A DNA stretch of 64,000 nucleotides from Conchocele bisecta (lineage: Eukaryota; Mollusca; Bivalvia; Lucinida; Thyasiridae), in contig CM055266.1 of assembly GCA_029237695.1 (NCBI GenBank), forward strand, positions 12,851,805-12,915,804, written 5' to 3'. Position 1 is the first letter of the stretch; each line of letters begins with the position of its first letter. The notes beneath the pieces are model-generated. The model had not been told where the DNA came from. It worked only from the letters and a program-made list of their open reading frames with translations, and did no database searches. Below are positions 1-12,453 of the stretch, one piece after another. Position numbers and translations under genes: made by a program.

Positions 1-34
1 ATATTGTCAGATCTTATAGTTTAAGATATATATA

Positions 35-490
35 CAGTCGAGCACCAGTACCTCGAATATCAATATCTCGATGATATCCCCTATCTCGATGATTTGCTAA
101 AGTCCCGAATTATATCCTTATTTGTTTAATATAAATATTATCTACTATCTCGAACATGCCCTATCTCGTATATGTTCAATATCTCGACTATTCATTATGT
201 TCCCTTTTTATAAATAATACATTAAACATCACTTTACTATCTCGATCACATAAACGCTTGGGTAAATCACCTATTATCAAACAAAACTAAATAAATTCAC
301 ACCTGTCTCAAGTTTCTTTGCTTAATTGGTCCACCTCGATTTGTTTCCGTGTTTGAAACGATTCATTAAGCCTATCACGCTGGTCATTTAAGCAATTCAC
401 TGAGAGTTGTGACGCCACCTGTTGGGTAGTTTACTACCTTTGGTCATTAATTAATTGGTGATTAAAATTCGTCAGTAGATTAATTAATTT
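35..490 (+). mobile_element. Tigger/pogo-like DNA transposon, left end
   Basis: The segment opens with CAGTCGAGCACCAGTA next to a TA dinucleotide and then repeats the word TATCTCGA many times. The same terminus in inverse orientation closes the copy at 57199-57221, again next to TA. CAG...CTG ends, TA target choice and TCGA-rich subterminal repeats are typical of the pogo/Tigger branch of Tc1/mariner. No transposase is visible and homology to the second copy stops near 480-490, so this is a truncated or non-autonomous copy. Confidence 0.6.
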
Positions 491-539
491 GGAAGACAAA
501 GACCGACAGATAAGTATTACACGAAAGGCACGACAAAGC

Positions 540-1022
540 CTGGAATCATTATATCAAGAAATCCAACGAACTGGAACAATATACCAGAATAAATAGCATA
601 CGATTGAACGGACCAGGTCTACCAATTGAAGATACCAAGGAAACTGCTGCACAGACCACGACCACGGCTGTAGGTCTGCTGAACAGTAAAATGGGCCTTA
701 ACATAACTGAAAAGGAAATAGACATCGCACACGCACATATAATTGGGCTCATGCGCAGAGGTGAACCACGAGGGATTATGTAAAATTTACATCTCGTCTG
801 TCTAAGATTGCAGCGTTGAAAGATAGGCGGACTAAACTACGTGATACCGGCATTTTTTACAGGAGGATCTAACTCGGTTGAACGCAAAGGTCCTCAAAGC
901 GGTACGAGAAAGCCCAGAAACCGAAGCTGCGTGGACTTTTGAAGGCCAAATTTATGCCTATGACAAGGCAAATGGCAATGTAAACAAAATCAATTTTGAA
1001 GAATACGAACATTGGCTTCATT
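540..1022 (+). pseudogene. LINE ORF1-like (L1-type RRM) relic
   Basis: Plus-strand translation in shifting frames gives a pattern seen in L1-type ORF1 / transposase_22 proteins of invertebrate LINEs: an INSIRLNGPGLP segment, then EIDIAHAHIIG where the family has an 'I..AHR.G' block, then a 'PR.I..KF.SR' block, a basic RRTKLR segment, and a C-terminal AWTFEGQIYAYDK-like block close to 940. Stops and frameshifts interrupt it at about 780 and 870. It lies 1.9 kb upstream of an L1/Tx1-type LINE on the same strand and could be the ORF1 part of a related copy, but the spacer shows no coding signal. Family assignment is from motif memory only. Confidence 0.45.
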
Positions 1023-2904
1023 AGACACCTACCTATCCTTAGTATAATAGTTTTGCTCGACACCATGGCCATACCGTCAAACATCGTCTCTCGTTTAATA
1101 ACGTCATAAGCACGTGACGTGACGTCATGACGTCATAATATGTGCACTGACGTACAAGTCATCACGGAACATATTGGTGAAAGTTTCAATAATTTATCAC
1201 TTTCCGTTTTCTGCTCCCACTCAATTTAACTTACACCCGTAAACGTAAATGTGACGGCAAAATGTGACATTTTACGGCGACGTTAGACAATTTGAATCGT
1301 CGTTTTCCCGACGTCGTTTGTCGCTTTTCACGACGTTGTCATTAAGCCCGGTTTTCGTATGGCGCGGCCCATTTATATTTTTACGTTATATATACATTTA
1401 TCTCATTCAAATGAAATTTTCAATTTTATACGCTATGCAGACATTAATAAATGTAGTAATTTTGAAAATCGACAGGATGCAGTTGTCATAAAACATCAGT
1501 TTGTCAGTTCATGTCGTATATATTTGGGCACTTGCCTGAGAACAGGAAAAATGGCGAACGAACGGTGTTGACTCAGATCAGAGTGTACATCCATACACTC
1601 TGGTCTGGCTGAGCGCTGTTCAGCTCGCTAGTCATGTGTTAATTACGTAGATCCTGATCAAACTGTGAATCCGCACATTCGGAACGGGGTCTGCGCTACT
1701 CAGCGCGTCAGTCATGTGCGAATGGCGTTCTGATCAGACTGTGCATTTGTACACTCAGATCGGGTTCTGCTATATCAAGAGCGTGAACCAATCAATACAA
1801 TAATCTTCCCAGTTCGTGGATATTGGCTTATGTCAAAATATATTCGTACATACGATGGTATGACTCCATACTGACTATCAATGCTCTAGGACCCATTTGT
1901 TTAGCAGACATCCAATTATGGTTTTATATATGTCGATATATATATATGCATGTATGTCCGAGTTAACAAACCGCTTATATACACTCCATGTGATACTGAA
2001 TTATAGTACTGTCATATGCCGTCCTTTCACTACACAGAAAAGTATGCGCTTATAAATTTCAAAAAAAAGAAAATAAAGACCATTCTGATATGAGTTTTTA
2101 TTTTGGATACTTGTAAATATGGTGGGACGGCAGAGGACAGTGTTAATAATTCAGATAGCCTAGGCTTTTAATATAACGTCAACATTTGTTTTCAGTATCT
2201 TTGTTGTAACCATGGAACAGAACAATGTACACGTTTTTCCTCTTTTGTGGATATACATATTTGTATGGAGGTTGCAGCATACTTCACGTGATCATGATAT
2301 ATTCAAAGCAACACAACCTATACTAAGAGAGAACATGAAATATATGCGGTTAAATGGCATCTATATAATCACCATGCAATAGTTCAATGGCCACATGATA
2401 TGCGTGCCTTTTTTTTTCTTTTGTTGAAAGCGTGTTATTTTTTCATATTATAAACCAGCAACACCCGTAATAAGTATTTAGATTCTCAATGTAATTACAG
2501 AGAATATTAACATATTCACAGACAAACCTACATAATTCTAAATGGCATTATTATTATAGACTATGTCTATATGAAATGTTCGCATGTACTATATATTTTT
2601 ACATGCATATTGATATGTCAACTACCACGTTCGAGTGGGGTACGCTGCAACACCCCATATCAAATACATGCATGATGTGGTTACATACGTTTTTGAGTGC
2701 AATTATACAAAATGATGTGTATGATTACAAAGCTACCCAAAGCATCACACAACAAAATGAACACAACCAAATCAAGTACACCATGTTCAATTCTCATCCA
2801 GTCTGTTCTAGATATATGTACATATTGTACTATGCATGCTGTATTGTACATGTCCTTGACCCTTGCTGCATATACCTGATTATAGACTCATACTCTAATT
2901 CAAA
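1023..2904. other. Non-coding stretch with two hairpin SINE-like motifs
   Basis: No coding signal. Between about 1570 and 1790 two units resemble each other: each has a GATCAGA/GATCTGA-type stem around a short loop, followed by 'gctgagcgctg..cagctcgctagtcatgtg' or 'ctactcagcgcgtcagtcatgtg'. A related GATC(C/A)GATGAG...CTCATCAGGATCTGCACT hairpin recurs at 15965-16030, 18195-18260, 51430-51480 and 57340-57400. The rest (1800-2900) is AT-rich with nothing I can name. Confidence 0.4.
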
Positions 2905-5870
2905 ATGGACATACAAATCGGAACATTAAATGCAAAAGGATTAGGGGCAGCAAATAAAAGAGCACAGGTTTTTCCGTGGCTTAAAGACAAACAATATTCA
3001 ATATGTTTATTACAAGAAACTCATTTCACGGCATCTAATAAAAGTCAATGGGAAAGGGAATGGGGTCATACAACCTTTTTAAGTGGCAATAATACTAACA
3101 AAGAGGGAGTGGGAATTCTAATAAATCATAATTTGACATATAAAATAAATTGTTACTCGGAAATTGTAGCAGGACGGTTACAAGCTCTAACAATAAACAT
3201 CTCTGATAATGAGTATACAATAATAAATGTATATGGTCCAAATAACGACAATATTGCACTATATGAGAAAATGGAAGAATATATTAAAGATCACGAGGAA
3301 GAAAATTGTATTATAGGTGGTGATTTTAATACAATTCTTGATCCCGATATATACAAAAAGAATGGACAACAAGGAAACATAAACAAACACGAAACAAACT
3401 CAAAACTATTATAGACACTTATACATTATGTGATATATGGCGAATACAAAATCCGATCTAAAGAAAATATACTTGGCACTCGAACACTAGGCCAAAAATA
3501 TTCTGCCGTCTAGATTATTTTCTTGTTTCAGAAAACATACTAAACCGAGGGTCGAATTACAAAATATCGTTTGGATATAAATCAGATCACTCTATGGTCA
3601 GCTTTAAATTGCAAGTATATAACGTCAGTAGGGGTCCTGGCTATTTCAAGTTAAACAATAGTTTGCTTCTAGAATTAATACGCCAATCTATAGATGAAAT
3701 CGCACGTATAAATTCAGATTCAAACCCAAATACTTTATGGGAAATAATTAAAGGAACCATACGAAATTAAACTATCAGCTATGCGACCAGGAAAAAGAGA
3801 GATGAAAAATCAAGAGAAAGCAATATCGAAAAAGAAATAGACACATTAGAAGCAGAATTAACAAATGACCCATCAAACAACGACATAACTGCGCAAATTC
3901 AAAATAACAGGATAGAACTTGAAAACATTTATGAGAAAAGTGTGATTGGCATAAGGTTACGATCAAAAGCAGAATGGGTCGAAGGTGCGGAAAAAAATGA
4001 AAAAGTATATACAAATTTAGAAAAACAAAATTCTGAATGTAAAACCATTTTAAGATTAAATGTAAATGGGCAAACGATCACTGAACAATCCGATATATTA
4101 ATAGAAGAAAATAAATATTATGAAAAGCTATACACAAAAAGAGACACATTAGAAACTAGACACCATGTTTTTCTCAGGAAATAACATCCATAAAATATCC
4201 AATCTTGACAAACAGAATTGTGAAGGTTCACTAACAGAGTATGAATGCAGCATTGCTGTAAAAGATATGAAACGTAATAAAATCCTTGGATCGGACGGAT
4301 TGACAGTAGAATTCTATAAAATATTCTGGAACGACATTAAATCACACCTTTTGAACTCTCTAAACTATTATTTTGAAACTGGAAACCTCACGAATATACA
4401 GAAACACGGTATTATAGATGACAATAGATGATTTTGGTACGATTACGGGTCTGCTTTTAAATATTAAAAAATCTACTGTTCTTAGAGTGGGATCATTATC
4501 ACAATCATCAATACACTACCTCCCCAACAAACAATTTACATGGACATCAGACAAAGCCCAGACGTTGTGTATGACATTCTCAAATAATGCAAACCTAATT
4601 TATCAACACAACATTGATCCAAAAATAAAAGAATTCAAAAATTGTTTAAACAAATGGAAATACAGGCACCTCACATTGATAGGAAAAGTAAACGTAATAA
4701 AAACGTTCGCTATACCAAAACTAATATATCCGTTAACGATCATTCAAACGCCTCCAGATAGCACTATTATTCATATCCGGAAAATATTATATGATTTTTT
4801 ATGGGATTCTAAGCCAGACAAAATTAAAAGAAATGTAATAACGCAAAATTATGAGAAACGGGGGGATCAATATGCTTGATAGCGAATTGTTTGTGCGATC
4901 TTTTAAAGCTAGTTTGGTAAAAAGACTATGTGATGATAACAATACTGGCATATGGAAACAAATATATAAAAAACAATTAAAACGATATGGCGGAATGTTT
5001 ATTTTCCAATGTAATATAAGTTATGAAGATGCGAAGAACATCCATAAACATAAATGTATCAACAGTATACGTACAGCATGGTCGAAAATTAACTTCACAG
5101 AAACAAACACTATCATATCGAAAGAAATCTTATGGAATAACTCGCACATTAAACACGAATCAAGAACAATTTTGAAAGGGACATACAAAAAGCAGAACAC
5201 ATATTTGATTTTAGAATAAAACACTTTTACAGATTCCCAGATTTCGCGGAACTATATTCAATTAGAAATGCTGACTATCTAAAATACTATACGTTAATAA
5301 GGTGCATACCTCCACAATGGGTAGAACAAATAAAAACTGAAAACAGTAACGTGATACAAAACAGCCAACAACTTATTGATAAAATGAAAAACAGTAAATC
5401 TATAAATAAAACCTTGTATAATATTCGGAGGGAAAAATGTACGAGAGAAATATTAAAACCGGAACAGAAATGGGCGAGCATATTTTCGGATAAAACTCTT
5501 AACTGGAAAACGATATACTCTATTACTATACCGAGTACCATAGATATAAGGCTCAGAATTTTCCAATACAAATATCTAATGAGAATTATAGGTACCAATC
5601 AACTGATGGCAATGTGTAATATAGTAGAATCTAGTTTATGCGATTTTTGTAACATGCAGATAGAAACATTAAATCATCTATTCTTGGAATGCAATGTTAC
5701 TCTTAGCCAAGTACGATATATATAAATGTAAACACCGGAAAATCAACCTGTGTTTCAATAATTTTATAACATACTTAAAGCATAGTATCACAGTTGAGAA
5801 AAGTATAGCCCAAGGAAATGGAACATTTGATAAACACATTACGAAATGGGGAAATATTGTTATTTAATAT
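2905..5870 (+). pseudogene. L1/Tx1-type LINE, ORF2 relic (endonuclease, RT fragments, zinc knuckle)
   Basis: The ATG at 2905 opens a 169-codon apurinic endonuclease segment with TLNAKGLG, LLQETH, VYGPN and GGDFNTILD; after a stop at 3412 the domain continues in other frames through an RLDYFLVSENI stretch and the catalytic SDHSMVSF near 3590. RT starts around 4200 with a KILGSDGLTVEFYK block, then jumps at about 4430 straight to FGTITGLLLNIKKST, the part that normally follows the YADD palm motif, so the catalytic palm is deleted. The thumb (LTLIGKVNVIKT, FLWDSKPDKIKR) and a terminal CDFC...HLFLEC zinc knuckle (about 5635-5690) remain. Order and motifs match the L1/Tx1 clade. At least five frame breaks; not functional. 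Confidence 0.85.
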
Positions 5871-6284
5871 TATACTAGCAGACCACAAATAACAGGTACA
5901 TGTAACTAACTTATTTACAAACCAAAAAACCGGTTCTGTTTTGCATAGTAGTAACAAGGGGCAATAACCATGTGTCACGTGTAATATGTGGCATACAAAC
6001 AGCACATATAGTGTATTGTAATTATGTATGTGAATATTTTATTTACATGTACAATTGGAATGTTACAGGCTGGAATTCACTATCCCATATGTCTGTTTCT
6101 AAGCTGACACACAGCTTATTATTTTTCTTATCTCAAACATGCCTCGACTTTTACTGTTGGCACCCGACGTGTAAAGAGTCTCCTATCCGTGAGAAAATGT
6201 GTACACTAACTGACAAGCTGTGGGCGGTTGGCTGGGCGGTTAGTGGTGCGGGTCATCCTTACCAGCATCGTGATATCCTTGATT
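5871..6284. other. No identifiable feature (LINE 3' flank)
   Basis: This may include the 3' UTR of the preceding LINE. There is no clear polyA tail or target duplication. The open frame at 5972-6394 shows no recognisable protein and its end overlaps the SINE-like repeat, so I do not call it a gene. Confidence 0.4.
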
Positions 6285-6495
6285 TGTCTCTCACTTACAA
6301 TTTGGCTTTCTTGTACGTGAGTGTTGAAGCCGGCTATCCCAATTGTACGTCTAGTAAGATAAGTGTACTCCGATTACGTTTAGGCACTAAGTGACTCTTA
6401 TGCATTGAGGACCTGGCACAAGTCCGGATATTCTAAGTTGAGGGCTGAATATATAATTTATTGATGCAAATATCCAGTTCTGACTTTGGGACACA
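6285..6495 (+). repeat. SINE-like repeat, partial copy
   Basis: The end of this segment (GGGCTGAATATATA...CAGTTCTGA.TTTGGGA, 6445-6495) is repeated at 6763-6818 and again at 22242-22300. The first part also aligns loosely with 6600-6680. It is therefore a shorter copy of the repeat that follows it, placed in tandem. Confidence 0.5.
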
Positions 6496-6574
6496 ATTAA
6501 TCATATATCTATCTGGTGCGTGGTGGTCGGGCGAATGAGACGGCGTAAATTAACGGTATTGGTTCCTCCTTATA

Positions 6575-6957
6575 GGAATCACGATTTTCCTGGTTTGGCC
6601 CTCAGGTACGTTTTTATTTTTGGCTCTTTTGTTACCAGGGAGTTGACTTGGGTTATTGCCCATTATAAAATTAATAATATTTTTACTGATCCTACTGCTT
6701 CTGGGAGCGGCCAAGTGATTCTGGTGTGGCGAGGACGTGGCATCAGATCAGGATTATTCTGATTTCCGGGCTGAATATATAGTTTTGTTATTGTAAATAT
6801 TCAGTTCTGATTTTGGGATTGTCCCCCCATTTGTACATGTACTTGAACATGTAACATGTACTTGTACAGGTAATATATGGGATTTAGTACTAAACGCAGT
6901 GACCCGGCCTTAAATGACCTTAGCTGTTGATAGGCCGTTAAACCCCAACAAACAAAC
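6575..6957 (+). repeat. SINE-like retroposon with (CAAA)n-type tail
   Basis: Homologous copies lie at 22065-22395 (plus) and 58385-58690 (minus). Shared blocks in order are TTGGCCCTCAG.TACG, an AT-rich middle, GGGCTGAATATAT, and TTAGCTGTTGAT(A)GGCCGTTAAA followed by CCCAACAAACAAACAAAC. The simple A-rich tail marks the 3' end, which is how SINEs or short LINE tails end. The 22-kb copy carries GGATCGAACCC, a match to a Pol III B box, but the position of an A box is unclear. Confidence 0.55.
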
Positions 6958-6962
6958 AAACG

Positions 6963-7760
6963 TATATATATCTAGCACTGTAGCGGTCCAAAAACACTAG
7001 TTTAATGTTATATAATGTTTATACTTACTGTTTTTTCTCTTCGGTGTACCGTAAAGTCATACGTCATATGTATGCTTATCAGAACGAGTTGAAACATGTC
7101 TCATCTTATACATGTATACGGCATAGTATATTGCAAAAAAACCAGTATGAATCGAATCGATTCAATCATCGCTCTAGACAAGGGATATACATGTTATATG
7201 GTTACATGAATATTATGCATGGGAATACTATGGTGGTGGTATGTATATGTTATACCAGTTCCTGCAGGTGTCAAGAAATGGAATATCACACTAATTTGAA
7301 TGTGAATCGTACATGTACATGTATATGTACGTTAACTTATAGTTGATTTGATAAATATGGTCATAATGAGTGTATTATTGTAAGTTAAATGGATATTTCA
7401 AACTGGATCGATCAATCATGTTTATACGTGCGAATAAAACTACCAACTGATAATATAATATAGCTGCTGCTATCGTAAGAACATTTTATTATTATGCTGC
7501 CCATCTTCCACAAACCATATACAATTATCGATATGTATATCCCTTGTCTAGAGCGATGATTGAATCGATTCGATTCATACTGGTATTTATTTTTACAATA
7601 TACTATGCCGTATACATGTATCAGATAAGACATGTTTCAACTCGTTCTGGTATGCATACATTTGACATATGACTTTACGGTACACCGAAGAGAAACGAAA
7701 GTAAGTATAAACAGTATGTAACATTATGTGATTGGACCGTTAGAATGCTAGATATATATT
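6963..7760. mobile_element. Foldback DNA element with ~230-bp inverted arms
   Basis: Left arm 6963-7193 and right arm 7535-7760 are inverted complements with small differences; both outer ends read TATATATCTAGCA and both inner parts carry ATTGAATCGATTCGATTC. The ~340-bp loop has no coding signal. This is the structure of a large MITE or foldback transposon. It ends 20 bp before the Polinton terminus at 7781. Confidence 0.7.
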
Positions 7761-7780
7761 GTTAATTGTGTTTAACGCGC

Positions 7781-7815
7781 AGTAGTATATTGGGAGTCTT
7801 AATTATACCGCGATA
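7781..7815 (+). repeat. Polinton-type terminus (5'-AGTAGTATAT...)
   Basis: AGTAGTATATTGGGAGTC starts here, about 260 bp beyond the stop of the adjacent PolB pseudogene. Related words occur at 30120 (AGTAGTATATGGGAGTC, with its inverse at 30201-30226) and 46888 (AGTAGTATATAAGGGAGT). Polintons begin with AG, and PolB is usually a terminal gene, so this fits the end of the element. The opposite terminus was not found. Confidence 0.5.
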
Positions 7816-7861
7816 GCTCACAGACCCGTGACGGGTTATATATGGCCCCATATATAACACA

Positions 7862-8065
7862 AAAAACGTGAGAAAACGTGAGAAAACGTGAAACGCCAGT
7901 CAACAAAAACCTGTTATGTGAGAAAATAAAATCCGTCCCCGATTCGGACTGGTTTTCGGCTACCTTTTTCGGCTACCTAAAATCCGTCCCCGATCTGCAA
8001 TGGTTTCAACTACCTATCCCCCCAAACTTAAAATCAGTCCCCGATTGCATCAGGTTTTCAACTAC
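7862..8065. repeat. Short tandem repeats next to the PolB stop
   Basis: AAACGTGAG is repeated three times at 7864-7891. Then the block AAATCCGTCCCCGAT recurs three times (about 7926, 7978, 8030) with a ~52-bp period, each followed by a 'GG.TTTCAACTACC'-like half. Read on plus this gives three LKSVPD...WF units, but there is no gene context, so I call it a minisatellite. Confidence 0.6.
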
Positions 8066-8077
8066 CATCGGCGAATA

Positions 8078-11000
8078 CTAATTTAACGGCTCTGTGAGTA
8101 TTCCATCTGGTAGTGTTCTTCTTTTATCATAATATGCGCATAGCCCCAACTTTCTCTGACAGTATGTCTTCATTAGCCCGTCCCGCATTCTGAAACCTCT
8201 ATTTTTACACATGTCGTGCCAGCCATTGGAAAAATCTTTCTGCCTTCCCCAATTCAACGCTTTCTTATATCGCCCCCAGTTGAGAGGGTTCTGTTTGTAA
8301 GACAGCCCCTTGGCGGAATGTTTTATTCTTCCCTCCGTTTTCTCCGGTAGTTTCTCCACAAAGTAACATTTGCTGGATAGAGCTATGGCACAATCCCCCT
8401 AAAACTCCATCTTGAAAAGTCCTGGCTCTCTTTTGCTACAGTCATCCCAAGCTAACCACCTGTGTTTCTCTTTCTCATATTATCCCCGCAGCCGTGGTTT
8501 CACCATTGTGTCAAGTTTTCGTCGTTGTTCGTTTTGGGTGGCGGTTTCACACTGACCCCCATGTACAGGCTGTCTGTGTCCATTTGTATTAGTTCAAAAT
8601 CTTCCCGGTGCAGATACTTGTCTAGAAAATCGTAGTAGAATTCCAACATTCTCAATTTTGCCAGCTGATACACGGCTATTCCATAATGAAATAGTCTAGT
8701 CATAACAGCCTTCTCTTTTCTAGAAGATATCTCGTACGCGTCGCCGATCTCCTCCAGATCGTGAAAGAATGCAGATCTCAACGCTTTGTCTACATATCTC
8801 TTGTCTTTCGTATATGTTGTATTGAGGTGCCCCTCGGGAGACTATATCATCTTACCACAACATGAATTCCCTAGCAGTTTCATTATCCCTCCTATCAAGG
8901 CTTTGCTTTCTTCGACATCACCGGTTCTCATCGCCTCTGTAACCTCTTTGACAAACCACTCGAAGGGTTTTCCAGATTGAGTCATGTACACCGCCGTTAC
9001 TTCCAACCCGCTTTTTATATACCACTTTAGAAGTGGGGCATAGAGTAACACTTTTTGGGCAGACAGCCCCCCTACTAGTTTCTTGCCCGTTCCTCATTTT
9101 CTCCCTGTGTCCGGAAGATATTTTAACATATGCTCTGGCACTTCCTCCTCCTCAACTACTCGGTTGATAAAAAGTGGCGCCATCTCTGAAAATTTGCCTC
9201 GCAAATTGTGTAGAACCTCTATATCCACCTCGGCAAACCCAAACCTATCCCCCTTCAAAACTTTCTTAGAAAACTTGTCCAGATCTCGGGTGGGTTTTTC
9301 TATGTGCCTTATAGTTTCCTTCCCACACGGCATCTCCTTATTTAATGTGGATAGATACAGGGCGTTCGTGTCAAACACAAAAAACCGCTTGGCACGTTTT
9401 TCCCGCTCCATCCTTGTTGGGGCGAATTTTTGACACGTCGGCTTCCGCGTATCGTGAAAACACTATTGACGGTCCACCCACCAGTGTCCCCTTTAGCATG
9501 TCGTAGGTTTCCCCGTCTGGGGCGTACAGAGGTGGGCATTTGGCGGTAGCCGCTATGTTTTCTTTGGTTTTGTACGATTTTACGTGCTCTTTTATTGTCC
9601 CCCCCCCAAGAAGGTACTGCAGCGCTACCCCGGGAAGTGTGACTGCGTCTTTGAAAGCGTCCACTCCTCTGTCTTTATAAAAACTACACATCTTTCCAAG
9701 CGCTTCTAAAAATGGAGATACATCCAAATCGTTCTAATACCGCAGCCAATCTCTAAACGTTTTCATTTTCCTATCTCGGAAAATCCCCTTACACGTCTTT
9801 TTCTGAGGATTGAGTTTCGAACCCCAGTATTTGAGGGGTGAGAGCCCCGGATACTCCAACTCTTTGGGGGAGTCAAACCACTAATATGGAAAGAAATACG
9901 TTCGTGTCTCACAGTCGTAGGCTTCTATCCAATCGCCCTAGATCTAGAAATCTAAATTCTGGAATGAATAGAAATATAGTGGTGTTGGTTTTTTTTCCCA
10001 CTAAAACGTTTGATGTTGTGTCGGCGAGTCTCCCCACCAGGTGTTTCTTGATGAGATTTATATCATACCGGCTCGAGTTAAATCCAAATGACAGGGACTT
10101 TATCAATCCATTTATTAATCTCCCGCTGTTGGGTTGTGGGGAGCCTACCCATATCGGTGAGTCTGTGCTGCCTTCCGACTTCTTCTCTGATTACCTTTCC
10201 TCTCTCCCGTAGGTCTTCTATAAACATAGCAACTAATTTGGCTGGGTCTGTGTCGCATATGTGAGTTATTTTGTTGGATAAGCTGTCCCCCACATTAACA
10301 CTTATAGGAACGTGTTCGTTTCCAAACTCAATTTTTTTTGTCTTCGTCTTCTGTTTGGTTGACAGGCTTCAACATCGTAAACTATCTGGTGGGGGTAAAG
10401 GGTTGTTGGGGGGTCTGGCGAGTGGGTAACCGGCCCGGTATATTCACTCTCCCAAATAGATAATGTAAACTCCTTCGCAAGCTCCGCGTCTCTCTCTTTA
10501 GTTTTTCTTAGTTTTTGAACTCCCCATTTATAATGCACAGGGCAGCCGTGCCAGTAGCAGCCGTGAAATTGGTAAACGGTTCCCGTTTCGGCGCAGAACC
10601 CATCGACTGGAGCACCCGCTACTAATCTCTCCCCACCGTGCCCACACCGGGCTGTGTGAATGTGAGGCCCTGGGAAAGAATTGATCCAGGTTATAGATTT
10701 CTTACTAGCGTGAGATCTTGGGCGAAAAGCTTTTTCAAAAGCGGACGCTGGGTGGTCTGGGCACCTTTACAAACAACTTGGGTCTCCCCCCTCATACAAG
10801 TGGTGGCGTGGCGTTTCAAATTGCTGGATTTTGTGAACCTCTGTTTGCAGTCGTAACAGCAGTATGTGTTGGTGGTCTTGTTTATGTCAGTAATTAAAAA
10901 CGCGTGGTTGTTAAAAATACCCACCTTCATTTTCTTCTTTCCAACCTCTTCGTAGTGGGCGGGAATTTTTCTTAAAAATCAGGTGCCGTCCTCTGTGGGC

Positions 11001-12025
11001 TCGTACGCTTCTATCCACATTTTGAAACATTCCTCCATCTTTTTTATATCCTCAAAGGGTATAGCCCCGGTTAGGGGTTTCCACCCTTTTTGTTTACAGA
11101 AATCAGAATACTCCGCAGTGAGTTGTTGGGTTTTCCCAAGGCAGCGGTCAACGCGCAGGTCGGTTGTGTGGAGTGCAATACACCTAAATAGACAGAGGTT
11201 GTCGTTGAATTTATCTAGTGCGTTTAACCCCTTTCTGTGACGGAGCCAGTCGGGAAGGGGACCTCCCGCAATTTCTGAGGAACTCATCCCCCCATCTTCC
11301 ACGGTAGATGAAATAATTATTTTAAGCTCTACCCCTACCCACTTGATAAATGTCCATTTTGTGTTGGGTGTCTCAATTTTATCCATATTTAGCATTGTTT
11401 CCTCTTGCTCTTCTATCCACTCTCCCACCTCCTCATACTACATATAGGTTTTTGATAAATATGATCGTTTTAGGTTTTCCCTTCTTATCTGTGTGTTCCA
11501 TGTGTGATAGTTTGTATGAAAATGAGTGTCTCAAATAGAAACTACCTGTTAACACAGGCTCGACGGCCTCCATTAATCTTTCTGTTATATTGTGTTGTGT
11601 CCCGCGTTTTATCTTTATCGTAACTACGCGCCTACCTTTAACCGTTATCTCCTTGGTGTGAGTGAAATCCTCTAGCAGATCATCTCCTTCGGATATTATC
11701 CGTCGTAACAGTGTGGTTTTGGGTTTTCTTTTTTTCGTGGCGGACTCCCGATTTGACTTTAAGGCTTACAACACCCTCCGCGGCTAGGGTTTCTGCCTTT
11801 TTAAGTTGTGAACTCGGACTCATTGGGTTGTTGAAGGCCCCCCGCTTGTACGCTCGGGAAAACCGTTTCATAAATTCTTCGTTTTTCGCTTCGTTCAGCA
11901 ACTTCGTTAGACCTTTCTCCCTAGCCTGGGCGGGAAATGATATTCCTAATCTGGTTGCTTCCGTCCTTAAAGGCCCTGAACGGCTCAGTATTACAATTTT
12001 CCAAATTTTTCAAACACAAAAACAT
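8078..12025 (-). pseudogene. Polinton/Maverick protein-primed DNA polymerase B, decayed
   Basis: Read on minus from about 12025 down to the stop at 8078. N-terminal part: SLKVKSG region (11.7-11.9 kb), PLPDWLRHRKGL...DNLCLFRCIALH (about 11.2 kb), a C2H2-like finger CCYDCKQRFTKSSNLKRH (10.8 kb), and FHGCYWHGCP (10.55 kb). Exonuclease: ExoI YDVEAC (10.35 kb), ExoII FNSSRYDINLIK (10.07 kb), ExoIII RY-stop-NDLDVSPF (9.73 kb). Polymerase: motif A FDTNALYL (9.38 kb), motif B GIMKLLGNSCCGK (8.86 kb), motif C QMDTDSLYM (8.57 kb). The C-terminus ends in DGILTEPLN. This order is that of Polinton/adintovirus PolB, which replicates the element from protein-primed ends. At least six frameshifts or stops; dead. 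No integrase, ATPase or capsid gene is in the window. Confidence 0.9.
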
Positions 12026-12440
12026 GTTTGGCAACTGATTTAGTACACAAAACTAACATATACTGCCTAATAGATACGTCTGATGTCTTGAGATTTACAT
12101 CTTAATCGCAATGTGAAGACACTAAATACTTGTTTTGTGTACCACTCAGTGCAAAATGTCAATATTGACAATTTCATTTCCGTAACCCAACGGCTTCGGC
12201 TCGGAAGCGAGTCGATAAACTCCGGCTATCAGAATTCATCGGCCGTGAATCTGGTTGAGGAGTTGACCCGAGCGTTTATCGGAAAATCGATCGGGCTTTG
12301 AAACACGCACCTGCTGTTTGTTTATAACAAATATTTATATTTTCATCGACTACAAACTCATTTTTGTATCAAAATGAATACAAACAGTTTCGAAGTGTGT
12401 GTAAATAGAAACCTGTTGGATTTATGTTCGGCAACTTGAG
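12026..12440. other. Probable PolB upstream region
   Basis: AT-rich and without a convincing reading frame. It carries a GC-richer block at 12180-12300 with two related GAG.CGATAAACTCCGG / GAGCGTTTATCGG words in inverse arrangement. It may be the 5' region of the Polinton PolB gene. Confidence 0.3.
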
Positions 12441-12453
12441 CCGTATAGGGGCT

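Noticed and set aside
7878..8081. Plus-strand protein with three KSVPD repeats
   Set aside because: It arises from a 52-bp tandem repeat next to the Polinton end, with no conserved flank.
9083..9433. Plus-strand frames over 8.8-12.0 kb
   Set aside because: They lie opposite the PolB coding sequence, whose catalytic motifs are clear on minus.
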